Origin: Candidatus Binatia bacterium
Lineage (GTDB): Bacteria > Desulfobacterota > Binatia > UBA9968 > JAJDTQ01
NCBI GenBank assembly: GCA_022823055.1
Contig: JAJDXX010000202.1
Coordinates: forward strand, 1 to 40,827
Direction of reading: 5' to 3'
Length of the DNA stretch: 40,827 bases
Shown here: positions 23,585 through 31,240 of the stretch, piece after piece
Numbering within the stretch: position 1 is the stretch's first letter
How the letters are laid out: each line of letters begins with the position of its first letter
Program-made: the position numbers and the translations under genes
The notes under the pieces: generated by a model
The model's input: the letters and a program-made list of their open reading frames with translations, nothing else
Database searches by the model: none
What the model was told of the DNA's origin: nothing

Positions 23585-24742
23585 ATGCCGCCCGAACCCG
23601 ACAACGCAATCCGCGAACGGCGCACCGCACCCGGTACCCACTCTCCGTTCCGCCGTGTGGTTTCGCGTCTGAGGCGCAACCGCCTGGCCATGCTGGGATT
23701 CTGGATCCTCGTGTTTCTCTACGGCACGGCCCTGTTCGCCGATTTCCTCTCGCCCCATCACTATGCCGCCAGCGCCCGCAAGAAAGCCTATCATCCGCCG
23801 ATGATTACCTGGATCCACATCTTCGACGAGAACGGCCTGACGTGGCCGTACGTGCGCAACAGCGTCTTCGAGTTCGACGAGAACCAGCGCAAGGTCTATC
23901 GCGAGGTGCCGGGCACCGCCTACCCCATCGGAGTCTTCGTCACCGGAGACCCCTACCGTTTCCTGGGACTGATGGAGACGCGGACCCACCTGTTCGGCCT
24001 GCGCGGCGTGGAGAACATTTCCCACACCGACCCCAACCGGCCCATGCTGTTCCTGCTCGGCTCGGACAATTTCGGCCGCGATGTCCTTTCCCGCCTGCTG
24101 CACGGCGGTCGTGTCTCACTGTCGGTTGGGTTGGTGGGAGTGGCCATCACGTTCGTCCTGGGAATGCTCATCGGCGGCGCCTCCGGTTATTTCGGCGGCC
24201 GCACGGACATGGTGATTCAACGGCTGTGTGAGATGCTGATGATGGTGCCGGGCTTCTATCTGTTGCTGGCCCTGCGCGCGGCGATACCCGCGGACTGGAC
24301 GTCGTTCCAGACCTATCTGGCCATCGTCGTCATCCTGAGCTTCATCGGTTGGGCCAGCCTTGCGCGCATCATCCGCGGCCTCGTGCTGTCCATCAAGGAA
24401 ATGGACTACGTCACCAGCGCACGGGCCATGGGCCTTCCCCACGCGCGCATCATCGTCCGCCACGTTCTCCCCAACACGTTCTCATACGCCATCGTCGCCG
24501 CCACCATGTCCATCCCGGGCTACATCCTCGGGGAATCCGGGCTGAGCCTCATCGGGCTGGGCATCCAGGACCCGGAGGCATCCTGGGGCAACATGCTGGC
24601 CCTGGCCATGGACATCGCGCAGATCCGCTTCCACCCGTGGGTGCTGATCCCCGGCGTCCTGATCTTCGTCACGGTAATGGCGTTCAACTACATCGGCGAC
24701 GGTCTCAGGGACGCCCTCGACCCGCACGGGGTCCGGCAATAA
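23585..24742 (+). CDS. ABC permease DppC/OppC (YejE-like)
   Basis: Partner permease of 385 residues. After a basic N-terminus and TM1 (about 34-54), an extra loop of about 95 residues (HHYAASARKKAYHPPM to HLFGLRGVEN) precedes GTDNFGRD-like GSDNFGRDVLSRLLHG. Then the typical DppC transmembrane domain with coupling-helix region TSARAMGLPHARIIVRHVLPN and the ending FNYIGDGLRDALDP. This loop is a known variant of the OppC/YejE family. It starts 5 bases after the DppB-like stop and is certainly in the same operon. Neither of the expected ATPases (DppD/DppF) follows; the next gene is convergent. Confidence 0.92.
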   Translation: MPPEPDNAIRERRTAPGTHSPFRRVVSRLRRNRLAMLGFWILVFLYGTALFADFLSPHHYAASARKKAYHPPMITWIHIFDENGLTWPYVRNSVFEFDENQRKVYREVPGTAYPIGVFVTGDPYRFLGLMETRTHLFGLRGVENISHTDPNRPMLFLLGSDNFGRDVLSRLLHGGRVSLSVGLVGVAITFVLGMLIGGASGYFGGRTDMVIQRLCEMLMMVPGFYLLLALRAAIPADWTSFQTYLAIVVILSFIGWASLARIIRGLVLSIKEMDYVTSARAMGLPHARIIVRHVLPNTFSYAIVAATMSIPGYILGESGLSLIGLGIQDPEASWGNMLALAMDIAQIRFHPWVLIPGVLIFVTVMAFNYIGDGLRDALDPHGVRQ

Positions 24743-24829
24743 GACGCACTGATCGGGTAACGTGGGAAAGGCGGCCGGCGGAGCCGCGGTCCTCGAGCAT
24801 GTCGCAACGGGTTCGGCGCGACCGCTCCG

Positions 24830-26191
24830 TCAACGCCGGCCGCGGCGCCGCAGCGCCCGGGGCGTGAACTGGCTCGGGTTCATCTCGATGTCGAAACGCC
24901 CCGGCTCGTATTCGTTGGTCAGCCCCTTGACCAGATAGCGCCCGTTCTGGAGGTCGTAGATCGACATGCCGGTGCTCCACAGCACCGGTACCTGGTAGTG
25001 GTTGACGATGTAGGCTTGGCTCACCCGCCACATCTCGCCGCGGGCGTCGTACTGGTCCACCACCGCGATCTGCCAACTGTCCTCGTCGAGGTAGAACGTG
25101 CGCCGGGGAAAGATGTGCCGCGTGCCCTGCTTCAACCGCGCCTCCACCACCCACACCCGGTGGAGCTCGTAGCGGGTGAGGTCGGGGTTGATGTGGCCCG
25201 GCTTCAGGATGTCGTCGAAGCGGTAGCGGTCGCTCGCGAGCTTGTAGCTGTTGTACGGGATGTACACCTCCCGTTTCCCCACCAGCGTCCAGTCGTAGCG
25301 GTCCGGCGCGCCGTTGTACATGTCCGCCTGGTCGTTGGTGCGCTGGCCGTCGGAGCCGGTGCCGGGATTGTCATAGCCGATGTTGGCCGCGCGCCGGACG
25401 CGACGCTGGCCGGGATTGTAGACCCACGCCTTGCGCGGCTCCGCCGCCTGGTTCAGGGTCTCGTGAACCAGGATCAGCGCGCCCGCCAACCGTGCCGGGG
25501 AGAGCACCTCCTGGAGGAAGTAGGCGAGCTTGTTGTCGATGTTCTCAGTGGTCGCCCCGGGCTGCTGATAACCCCACAGCACCTGCTCGCGGATCTGCAC
25601 CATCACGTAGGCGCCGTCGGCGGTGGGCGCGGCTTGACCGCTGGTGACGCGCACGGACTTGCCGCGGTAGCGCAGCAGGTGGTTCCAGATGGCCTCGAGC
25701 CCGTTCTTGGGGATCGGAAACGGGATGCCTTCGGCGGCATTCATCACCCCGTTGCCGTCGTCGGTGAGTGTGGCGGTGGCGGCGTTAGCGATGGTGCGCT
25801 CGTAGATGCGCGGCGGCACCGACGCCGTGCGCCGGGTCTGGTACACCGGCATCCTGTAAGTCTTGGGGTAGCGTTGGAGCACCGCGATCTGACCGGGGGT
25901 GAGATTCGCCTCGTACTGTCTGAAGTTGTCCGCGGTAATGGTGAACAGCGCCTTGTCGTCCGGGAACGGGTCGACAAGGCGCTTTCCGGACCGGTAGCCG
26001 GCCGGCGTTTCCGTGATGCCGCCCTCCCAGGCGGGGATGGTGCCGGACTCGTTGCCCGCCTTTTCCGCGCCCAGGGGCGTCAACTCCGCCCCCAGTCGGG
26101 CGGCTTCTTCGGCCGTGACCTTGGCCGCCGCCGGCGCCGCCAAGACCGTCCATGCCAACACGGTCGCCGCAATGGTTTGTCGCGCAATCAT
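24830..26191 (-). CDS. DUF1329 protein, periplasmic LolA-like fold
   Basis: A 453-residue secreted protein with a clear signal peptide (1 to about 23, LAWTVLAAPAAA). DUF1329 proteins are related to outer-membrane lipoprotein-sorting (LolA/LolB-like) folds. They are almost always encoded beside a DUF1302 protein, and in several Pseudomonas-type clusters with RND/MmpL transporters or hydrophobic-substrate catabolism. Recognisable stretches are GAELTPLGAEKAGN, AEGIPFPIPKNGLEAIWNHLLRY, the central PGQRRVRRAANIGYDNPGTGSDG and the C-terminal RTFYLDEDSWQIAVVDQYD. It is last in the UbiD-DUF1302-DUF1329 unit, 19 bases after DUF1302. Presumed to ferry a lipophilic compound across the periplasm (inference). 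Confidence 0.92.
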   Translation of the reverse strand: MIARQTIAATVLAWTVLAAPAAAKVTAEEAARLGAELTPLGAEKAGNESGTIPAWEGGITETPAGYRSGKRLVDPFPDDKALFTITADNFRQYEANLTPGQIAVLQRYPKTYRMPVYQTRRTASVPPRIYERTIANAATATLTDDGNGVMNAAEGIPFPIPKNGLEAIWNHLLRYRGKSVRVTSGQAAPTADGAYVMVQIREQVLWGYQQPGATTENIDNKLAYFLQEVLSPARLAGALILVHETLNQAAEPRKAWVYNPGQRRVRRAANIGYDNPGTGSDGQRTNDQADMYNGAPDRYDWTLVGKREVYIPYNSYKLASDRYRFDDILKPGHINPDLTRYELHRVWVVEARLKQGTRHIFPRRTFYLDEDSWQIAVVDQYDARGEMWRVSQAYIVNHYQVPVLWSTGMSIYDLQNGRYLVKGLTNEYEPGRFDIEMNPSQFTPRALRRRGRR

Positions 26192-26210
26192 GTCATCCAG
26201 GTCCCGTCCG

Positions 26211-28142
26211 TCAAAAGGAATAGCTCACCGTGAACGATACGAAGTCGCGATCACCCAGCAGATTATGCTGGCCCGCGCCGAAAAAGTTGCTGTAGGCGAG
26301 TTGCGCCCGCCAAGACAACAGGTAGCTCGCCTCCACCGACAGGGTCACCGTCTTGCGCCCCTCCACGAAGTTGCCGATGGGCCTCGGCGCGGTGCCGTTG
26401 ACGTCGTGGGCAAAGGCGACCTGCGGCGCCAGGTTCACCGGCCCCAGAGCGTTGCTGTAGGCACCCCGCAGCACGGCCCGGTAGCCCCAGGAGAACGGAT
26501 CGGCGAAACCGGTCTCCTGGGTCACCGGTTGGACTCCCCGGTCCGTGAAGATCGGATTGCCGCTGGTCCAGGTACCCGTTCCGTCGTAACGGAGCTCCGA
26601 CTTGTCCTCCATGCCCCGGACCTGGGTGAAGCCGGCCTCCGCCAGCACGATCCATCCGTCGGCTCCAAGCATGGGGGCCAACGCCCTGGACACCGCGAGA
26701 GAGCCCTGCACGACGTCCTTGCGGTTGAAGCCCCGAATCTCATCGCCCGCTCTCGCTTCGCCGGTCTGGCTGTCCCTGAACCATACCCCCGTCTGAGCTC
26801 GCTTCTGCCACAGTAGCAGTAGTCGTGGGTCTCCTTGTACGGTCGGGGGCGGCGGGCCGAGTCGCCCAAGTGGACTCATCGCGGAGAAGACGAGTTCCGC
26901 GTTGTCGATCTGGAGCGGCTGATTCCGGCGATAGGCGACCTCGCCCTGTATCGTGAAACCGCTGGAACCCAGCTCACCGTTGAAGCTCGCGCCCATGAGG
27001 TCGATGTCCTCGGGGAACTCCCGGAAATACCGGATGGAGCCGGCAAAACCTTCCGGGGTCCTGAGTCCCGCCAAGTTGCCCGCGTAAAGGGACACCAGAG
27101 GCAGACGGCTGTGGATGCGCGCGTAGTAGAGTCCGAGCTCGGCATCGTTCAGGGCCGCCGCGAAGTAGCGCAGGGCCACGCCGAACTGCCCGTCATGGCC
27201 GGCATCGCGGTCGGCGACGCGCGGCACGCGCGAGCAGAGCCCCAAGCTCGTGGGGCTGGGGGCGCAGCCGGGATCGACCGTGTTGTCCCTGTCATCCCCC
27301 TTTCCCTCACGACCGAGTCCGAGATGGACGGTATCCGCCCCGGGACCGGTGGTGTCGTTGGTGGAGAAGAACGTGCCCTTCGCTTCGATCTCGGAGTGTT
27401 CCCAACGGAACTGGTAGAAGCCTTCCAGGGAGAAGCTGTCGCCGATACCCACCTTGACGTTGGCCGCGGGGACCGGCACGAGCACGTCCCGCAACTCCGA
27501 GCCGGCGACACGGTGCTTGGAGACGTCTGCGGGGTTGATGGAGTTGATGCCGCCGCGAAGGAAGACGCTCTCGCCCCAGCTCATGACTTGGTTGCCCAAT
27601 CGAAGCGAGACCGGCACGGCGCCGGCGTCGAAGTCGCCCGCCACATAGGCGTCGAGCAACTGGAAGTCGCGTCCGGCGTGACGCCTGGCGGCGGCGGACA
27701 AGGCCGTGTGCTCGGTGTCGCCGTCGGCGACCACGTGATCGTAGAAGTACAGCACCCGCCCGAACAGGCTTAACTCCGCGCCCGGGTTTTCCAGATTGAG
27801 CTGCAGCTCGTGATTCACCTTGGTGTTGAGGGAAACCAGATCGCCGCGGTCGAAGTTGAGGTTGCCGTCGTCGGTGTTGAAGGAATACGCCTTGCCGCCG
27901 CTACCCATGCTGAACAGGAGATCGTCCCGGCCGGACACCCGCATGGCCGCGCCCATGGAAACGGTGGTGTCGAAATGTCCGGTGATACCGCTGTCGTTGT
28001 CGGGCAACGGCAACGCCGCGACGGAGCGAGGGTTGGCCGCACCGACCGCGGTCAGCAAGCCCGCGAGCACCCACGCCGCCCAAGTCCGCGTCCGCATGCG
28101 GCGGTTGCGGAAACCGATGAAAAACGCCAATGCCGGTCTCAT
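26211..28142 (-). CDS. DUF1302 outer-membrane protein
   Basis: About 643 residues with an N-terminal signal sequence (WAAWVLAGLLTAVGAANPRSVA) and alternating beta strands throughout, ending in FVSFTVSYSF. The terminal Phe and aromatic pattern are typical of outer-membrane beta-barrels. DUF1302 proteins pair with DUF1329. The start is uncertain: ATG 28163 overlaps the upstream stop as TAATG, ATG 28142 has GGGGAG upstream, and ATG 28097 gives the neatest signal peptide. I list 28142. It probably forms an outer-membrane channel or receptor for the compound handled by the unit. The pairing with an upstream UbiD gene is informative. Confidence 0.9.
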   Translation of the reverse strand: MRPALAFFIGFRNRRMRTRTWAAWVLAGLLTAVGAANPRSVAALPLPDNDSGITGHFDTTVSMGAAMRVSGRDDLLFSMGSGGKAYSFNTDDGNLNFDRGDLVSLNTKVNHELQLNLENPGAELSLFGRVLYFYDHVVADGDTEHTALSAAARRHAGRDFQLLDAYVAGDFDAGAVPVSLRLGNQVMSWGESVFLRGGINSINPADVSKHRVAGSELRDVLVPVPAANVKVGIGDSFSLEGFYQFRWEHSEIEAKGTFFSTNDTTGPGADTVHLGLGREGKGDDRDNTVDPGCAPSPTSLGLCSRVPRVADRDAGHDGQFGVALRYFAAALNDAELGLYYARIHSRLPLVSLYAGNLAGLRTPEGFAGSIRYFREFPEDIDLMGASFNGELGSSGFTIQGEVAYRRNQPLQIDNAELVFSAMSPLGRLGPPPPTVQGDPRLLLLWQKRAQTGVWFRDSQTGEARAGDEIRGFNRKDVVQGSLAVSRALAPMLGADGWIVLAEAGFTQVRGMEDKSELRYDGTGTWTSGNPIFTDRGVQPVTQETGFADPFSWGYRAVLRGAYSNALGPVNLAPQVAFAHDVNGTAPRPIGNFVEGRKTVTLSVEASYLLSWRAQLAYSNFFGAGQHNLLGDRDFVSFTVSYSF

Positions 28143-28162
28143 CCAGTCATCTCCCCTGCTCA

Positions 28163-28474
28163 TTACTGCTCCGCCGCCCGCTGCAGCGCCGCATAGAAGT
28201 CCCGGTACGGGGTCCCGGCGATTTCCTGGGGCAAGTCACGCAAGATCTCCACGGTATAGGCCCCGGGTAGCGCGACGCCCACCACGGTACGAACCAGGAG
28301 CTTGTCGCCCGGGCCGCCGTCCTCGTGAACGACGCCCACCACATGTCTGAGTCCATATTTGCCCCGGCCCGGTCTCAAGTCCCTCAGCACCATCGGCGCC
28401 TCCACGCCGCACCGGACATCACCCGGCCGCCGCACGAAGGTGTCCCAGACCGGCGGCTCACTGCTTGAAGCCAT
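28163..28474 (-). CDS. small unknown protein between UbiD and DUF1302
   Basis: A 103-residue protein of no family I recognise. No signal peptide, TM or cysteine pair; it has one Cys near residue 22 and repeated Val/Leu-Arg strands (VRTVVGVALPGAYTVEILRDLP), suggesting a small beta-rich domain followed by a helix. The ATG at 28474 lies inside the end of ubiD (17-base overlap), and its TAA overlaps an ATG of DUF1302 (TAATG at 28163-28165). Such tight coupling with both neighbours supports real translation and a role tied to them. It is not the CxxC-type subunit D of vanillate/hydroxybenzoate decarboxylases. Confidence 0.62.
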   Translation of the reverse strand: MASSSEPPVWDTFVRRPGDVRCGVEAPMVLRDLRPGRGKYGLRHVVGVVHEDGGPGDKLLVRTVVGVALPGAYTVEILRDLPQEIAGTPYRDFYAALQRAAEQ

Positions 28475-29891
28475 ACTCGCTCCAGTTCTTCAGCACCTTC
28501 TCCCGCACCTCTTCGGAAAAGATCGAATCCAGGGTCGCCTTCACCGGCGTCTCCCACTCCCGTGACCACTCCCCGGGCCAGGTGCAGTCGTACAGCACGG
28601 TGGCGCCCTTCTGTGCCGCCCGCTCAGCCTGGCTGTAGCAGGGAGTGAGCGTGTTGGCCCGGCCCTCGTAGTGGATCACATGGATGCCGTTGGCCGGGTG
28701 GCACTTGGTGGAGAAGGCGTGCAGCACCTTGCCCATGTCGAACACGTCGGTGTCGGTATCCACCAGGAAGAGCTTCGAGAGCAGCGCCCGGCGCGAGGTC
28801 AGCACCTGCAACACCTTGCGGGCCACCTCCTGGCCGCCGTAGTCCACGCTCATGACCGCCAGGTGCACGGCGCCCTCGGGCGGCACGTAGACATCCCGGA
28901 CCGGCACGCCGTGGCGCGCGAGCCGGCGCTTGATGGCCAAGGCGCCCGACAACGCCGTGACGGTGGAGCTGTCGTCCTTGTAGCCGGTGGCGTCCACGGT
29001 GAGCACGGGCTTCTCCCGGTGGGTGATGGCGGTGGCGCGGAACAGGATGCCGTTGCCCATCTCACCGGTACGGTACCCCGGGTACTCGCCGTAGGGACCC
29101 TCCAGCCCCACCCGATCGGGCAGCACCTCCCCCTCGATGACGATCTCGGAGTGGGCCGGCACCAACAGGTCGCTGGTTTCGCAGCGGATCATCTCCACCG
29201 GACGGCCCCGCAGTCCCCCCGCCAGACTGGCCTCGTCGCCGCCCAGGGCGTAGGTGGCGGCGGCGGCGAAGTGCGACAAAGGGTCCGTGCCGATGGCGAT
29301 GGCCAGGGGCATGGGCTTCCCCTTGGCGGCGTAGTGGTCCTGGAAGACCTTGCCCAGGTGGCTCGTGGGGCGCGGGAAGCCGGTCAGGTGGTGCGCGTCG
29401 TACACCATGAACCGGTACATGCCCCAGTTGACCCAGCCGCTGTCCGCGTCCCTGGAGATGACCAGGTCCCAGGTGCCCAGGTAGCGTCCGCCGTCGCCCT
29501 CGTGGAGCATGGGTGTAGGCAAGTCGAAGAGGTTGGCGTCCGCTCCCTTGCGGATTACCTGCTTGCACGGCGCTTCCGTAACCTCCACCGGATCGATGGG
29601 GTTGGCTTCGCCTTTCTCGTAGGCGTCATAGATCTCCCGTACCGTCGCGGTGGGAGGGAGACCCAGCGCGATGGCGATGCGCCGCCAAGTGGCCACCGGA
29701 TTAACGAAGACCGAAACCTCGTCCACGTAGTCCGTCACGCGCTTGAACCACACCGCCGGGCCGTCCTTCTCGCACGCCAAGCGGCTGACGGCGCCCAGCT
29801 CCAGGTCCCAGCTCACCTCCTTCTCCACTTCCACCAGGTCGCCGGACTGCCGGAGCGCCGCCACGAAGGCGCGGTTGTCGTCAAAAATCAT
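28458..29891 (-). CDS. UbiD-family decarboxylase (prenylated-FMN dependent)
   Basis: A 477-residue UbiD-type (de)carboxylase, acting on aromatic or alpha,beta-unsaturated carboxylic acids with prenylated FMN, Mn/Mg and K. It has the UbiD N-terminal domain (WDLELGAVSRLACEKDGPAVWF), PTPMLHEGDGGRYLGTWDLVISRD around the cofactor pocket, the EIVIEGEVLPDRVGLEGPYGEYPGY-type core (residues about 245-270) and the C-terminal VDTDTDVFD. I choose the ATG at 29891 by homology (MIFDDNRAFVAAL); it lacks a clear ribosome-binding site. The UbiX prenyltransferase needed for the cofactor is not in the window. First of the UbiD-unknown-DUF1302-DUF1329 unit, with direct repeats 29924-29962 just upstream. Confidence 0.93.
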   Translation of the reverse strand: MIFDDNRAFVAALRQSGDLVEVEKEVSWDLELGAVSRLACEKDGPAVWFKRVTDYVDEVSVFVNPVATWRRIAIALGLPPTATVREIYDAYEKGEANPIDPVEVTEAPCKQVIRKGADANLFDLPTPMLHEGDGGRYLGTWDLVISRDADSGWVNWGMYRFMVYDAHHLTGFPRPTSHLGKVFQDHYAAKGKPMPLAIAIGTDPLSHFAAAATYALGGDEASLAGGLRGRPVEMIRCETSDLLVPAHSEIVIEGEVLPDRVGLEGPYGEYPGYRTGEMGNGILFRATAITHREKPVLTVDATGYKDDSSTVTALSGALAIKRRLARHGVPVRDVYVPPEGAVHLAVMSVDYGGQEVARKVLQVLTSRRALLSKLFLVDTDTDVFDMGKVLHAFSTKCHPANGIHVIHYEGRANTLTPCYSQAERAAQKGATVLYDCTWPGEWSREWETPVKATLDSIFSEEVREKVLKNWSEYGFKQ

Positions 29892-29923
29892 GCGGTCAAA
29901 CGTAAGGGGCTGAAGTGATGATT

Positions 29924-29962
29924 GCAAGTGAACGAAACGCCTTCGCAAGTGAATGAAACGCC
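29924..29962 (-). promoter_or_regulatory. two-copy direct repeat upstream of ubiD, possible operator
   Basis: GCAAGTGAACGAAACGCC (29924-29941) and GCAAGTGAATGAAACGCC (29945-29962) differ at one of 18 positions and repeat every 21 bases, two helical turns. They lie 33-71 bases before the ubiD ATG, where an activator or repressor would bind one face of the helix. Confidence 0.45.
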
Positions 29963-30031
29963 CTCAGCCTCGGGCCGACGTACGTCACAGGGATGACCGC
30001 GGCCATAAGCAAGACTCCCCCGCGCTTCATG

Positions 30032-31183
30032 CTAACGGCGGCCTTCCTCGAGCGCGATCAGGGTGAATACCTTCTTCATCTCCTGCTTCCTGAACCGGGC
30101 CGACAGGCGGCGCATGACCTCGCCCTTGTCCTCGGACAGCTTGATGCCCACCTGCCGGTATTCGTCCAGCACCCGGCCCTTGAACTCCATCTCCGCGCTC
30201 ACCGTGGCAATGCACTCGTCGATGCAGGTCCTGAAGGCTTCGATCTCGTCGTCCGCGTACTCTTCCGCCAGCAGCGGATAGAGGGTCTCCCAGGTCAGCA
30301 CGTCCTGACTCTCGAACAGGTTCCAGCAGGTGGCGATGACCGCGGCCTTGTTGATGCCGCCGACCCAGTGCACCTCTTCCACGGACTCGGGCTTGCACTT
30401 GAACAGGACGGTGGCGCCGTCCCGCGTGCGCACGTACCACACGGAGCCCTCGACCCCGGCGATCTTGCCGTCGTCCACGGCGCGGTTCCCGCGCTCCAGC
30501 CGCTCGCGGATCGCGCCGTACTCCGCCACCGGGTCGCTGCCCGCCGCCAGCGTGCCGTGACGCGTTGCCACGGGAACGTCGCGGGCATCCAGCACGGACG
30601 GCGACCGGGGCCTTCCATCCTCCGTGACGCCGAAGAGCAGGACGCAGTCCAGGGGCTCGTGGTACAGGATGAGATGCGTGTTGCGCCGGCCGTAAAGCTC
30701 GAAGCTCAGGGAGCAGCCGTTGATGTCCGCCAACTCGGGAATGACCGGATAGCGTGCCAGCATCTCCCGCCACAGGTCCAGGAAATCGCCGAAACGGCCG
30801 TTCCGCAAGACCGGGGACAGACGCAGTTTGTACGTGAGGTAACGGCGCCCTTGCGAGTCGCGATAGCCGTAGGCCAGCACGTTGGTGCCGTCGTACTTCT
30901 CGAAGATCTCGATCTCCCGCACCGGCGGAAAGTTGAACTTGCCCTGGCGGTCGAAGGGGTAGTGCAGCTTGGGTGTAGCGAAGACCACCTGCAGCGCGGG
31001 CGCCTCGTTCACGTGCGTGACGGCCAGCGCCCCGTAGCGGTGATCCGGCCTGCGGGAGAGAAAGCCGCGCAGGGCCACATCGTTAAAGGGATCAACGACG
31101 TCGAACTCCTGAAGCCATTTGGCGTCCAGTGACAGGACTTGCGCGGCAGCTTCAATGTCTTCCATGGCTGGAACGGTACCCAT
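30032..31183 (-). CDS. ATP-dependent RNA-ligase-like nucleotidyltransferase
   Basis: A 383-residue protein showing the covalent nucleotidyltransferase motifs in order: motif I EKYDGTN with the predicted AMP-accepting Lys96; SFELYG (160-165, motif III/IIIa); VEGSVWYVR (244-252, motif IV, Glu245); FKCKPES (261-267, motif V, Lys262 and Lys264). A helical region of about 110 residues follows. Length and the position of the nucleophilic Lys fit stand-alone RNA ligases of the Rnl1/Rnl3 kind, which seal 5'-phosphate/3'-OH RNA ends. No polynucleotide kinase/phosphatase or other repair gene is adjacent; the neighbours are a PaaK-like ligase and UbiD. Start at 31183 or an internal ATG at 31165, neither with a clear ribosome-binding site. 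DNA ligase or capping enzyme are less likely. Confidence 0.8.
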   Translation of the reverse strand: MGTVPAMEDIEAAAQVLSLDAKWLQEFDVVDPFNDVALRGFLSRRPDHRYGALAVTHVNEAPALQVVFATPKLHYPFDRQGKFNFPPVREIEIFEKYDGTNVLAYGYRDSQGRRYLTYKLRLSPVLRNGRFGDFLDLWREMLARYPVIPELADINGCSLSFELYGRRNTHLILYHEPLDCVLLFGVTEDGRPRSPSVLDARDVPVATRHGTLAAGSDPVAEYGAIRERLERGNRAVDDGKIAGVEGSVWYVRTRDGATVLFKCKPESVEEVHWVGGINKAAVIATCWNLFESQDVLTWETLYPLLAEEYADDEIEAFRTCIDECIATVSAEMEFKGRVLDEYRQVGIKLSEDKGEVMRRLSARFRKQEMKKVFTLIALEEGRR

Positions 31184-31240
31184 ACGTAAAACCGTACCGG
31201 AAAAGCTCTCCCTCGCAACACCCCGCGGGCCGCACCCATG

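Noticed and set aside
21573..23630. Frame of 685 codons opposite the large DppB-like permease
   Set aside because: No motif and the permease frame on the other strand is convincing, including the insertion, which keeps the same frame throughout.
24771..24843. Inverted repeat GCGGCCGGCG/CGCCGGCCGC between convergent genes as a terminator
   Set aside because: The loop exceeds 50 bases and there is no T run, so the pairing is not convincing.
29924..29962. CRISPR-like repeat before ubiD
   Set aside because: Only two units with a 3-base gap; far too short for spacers.
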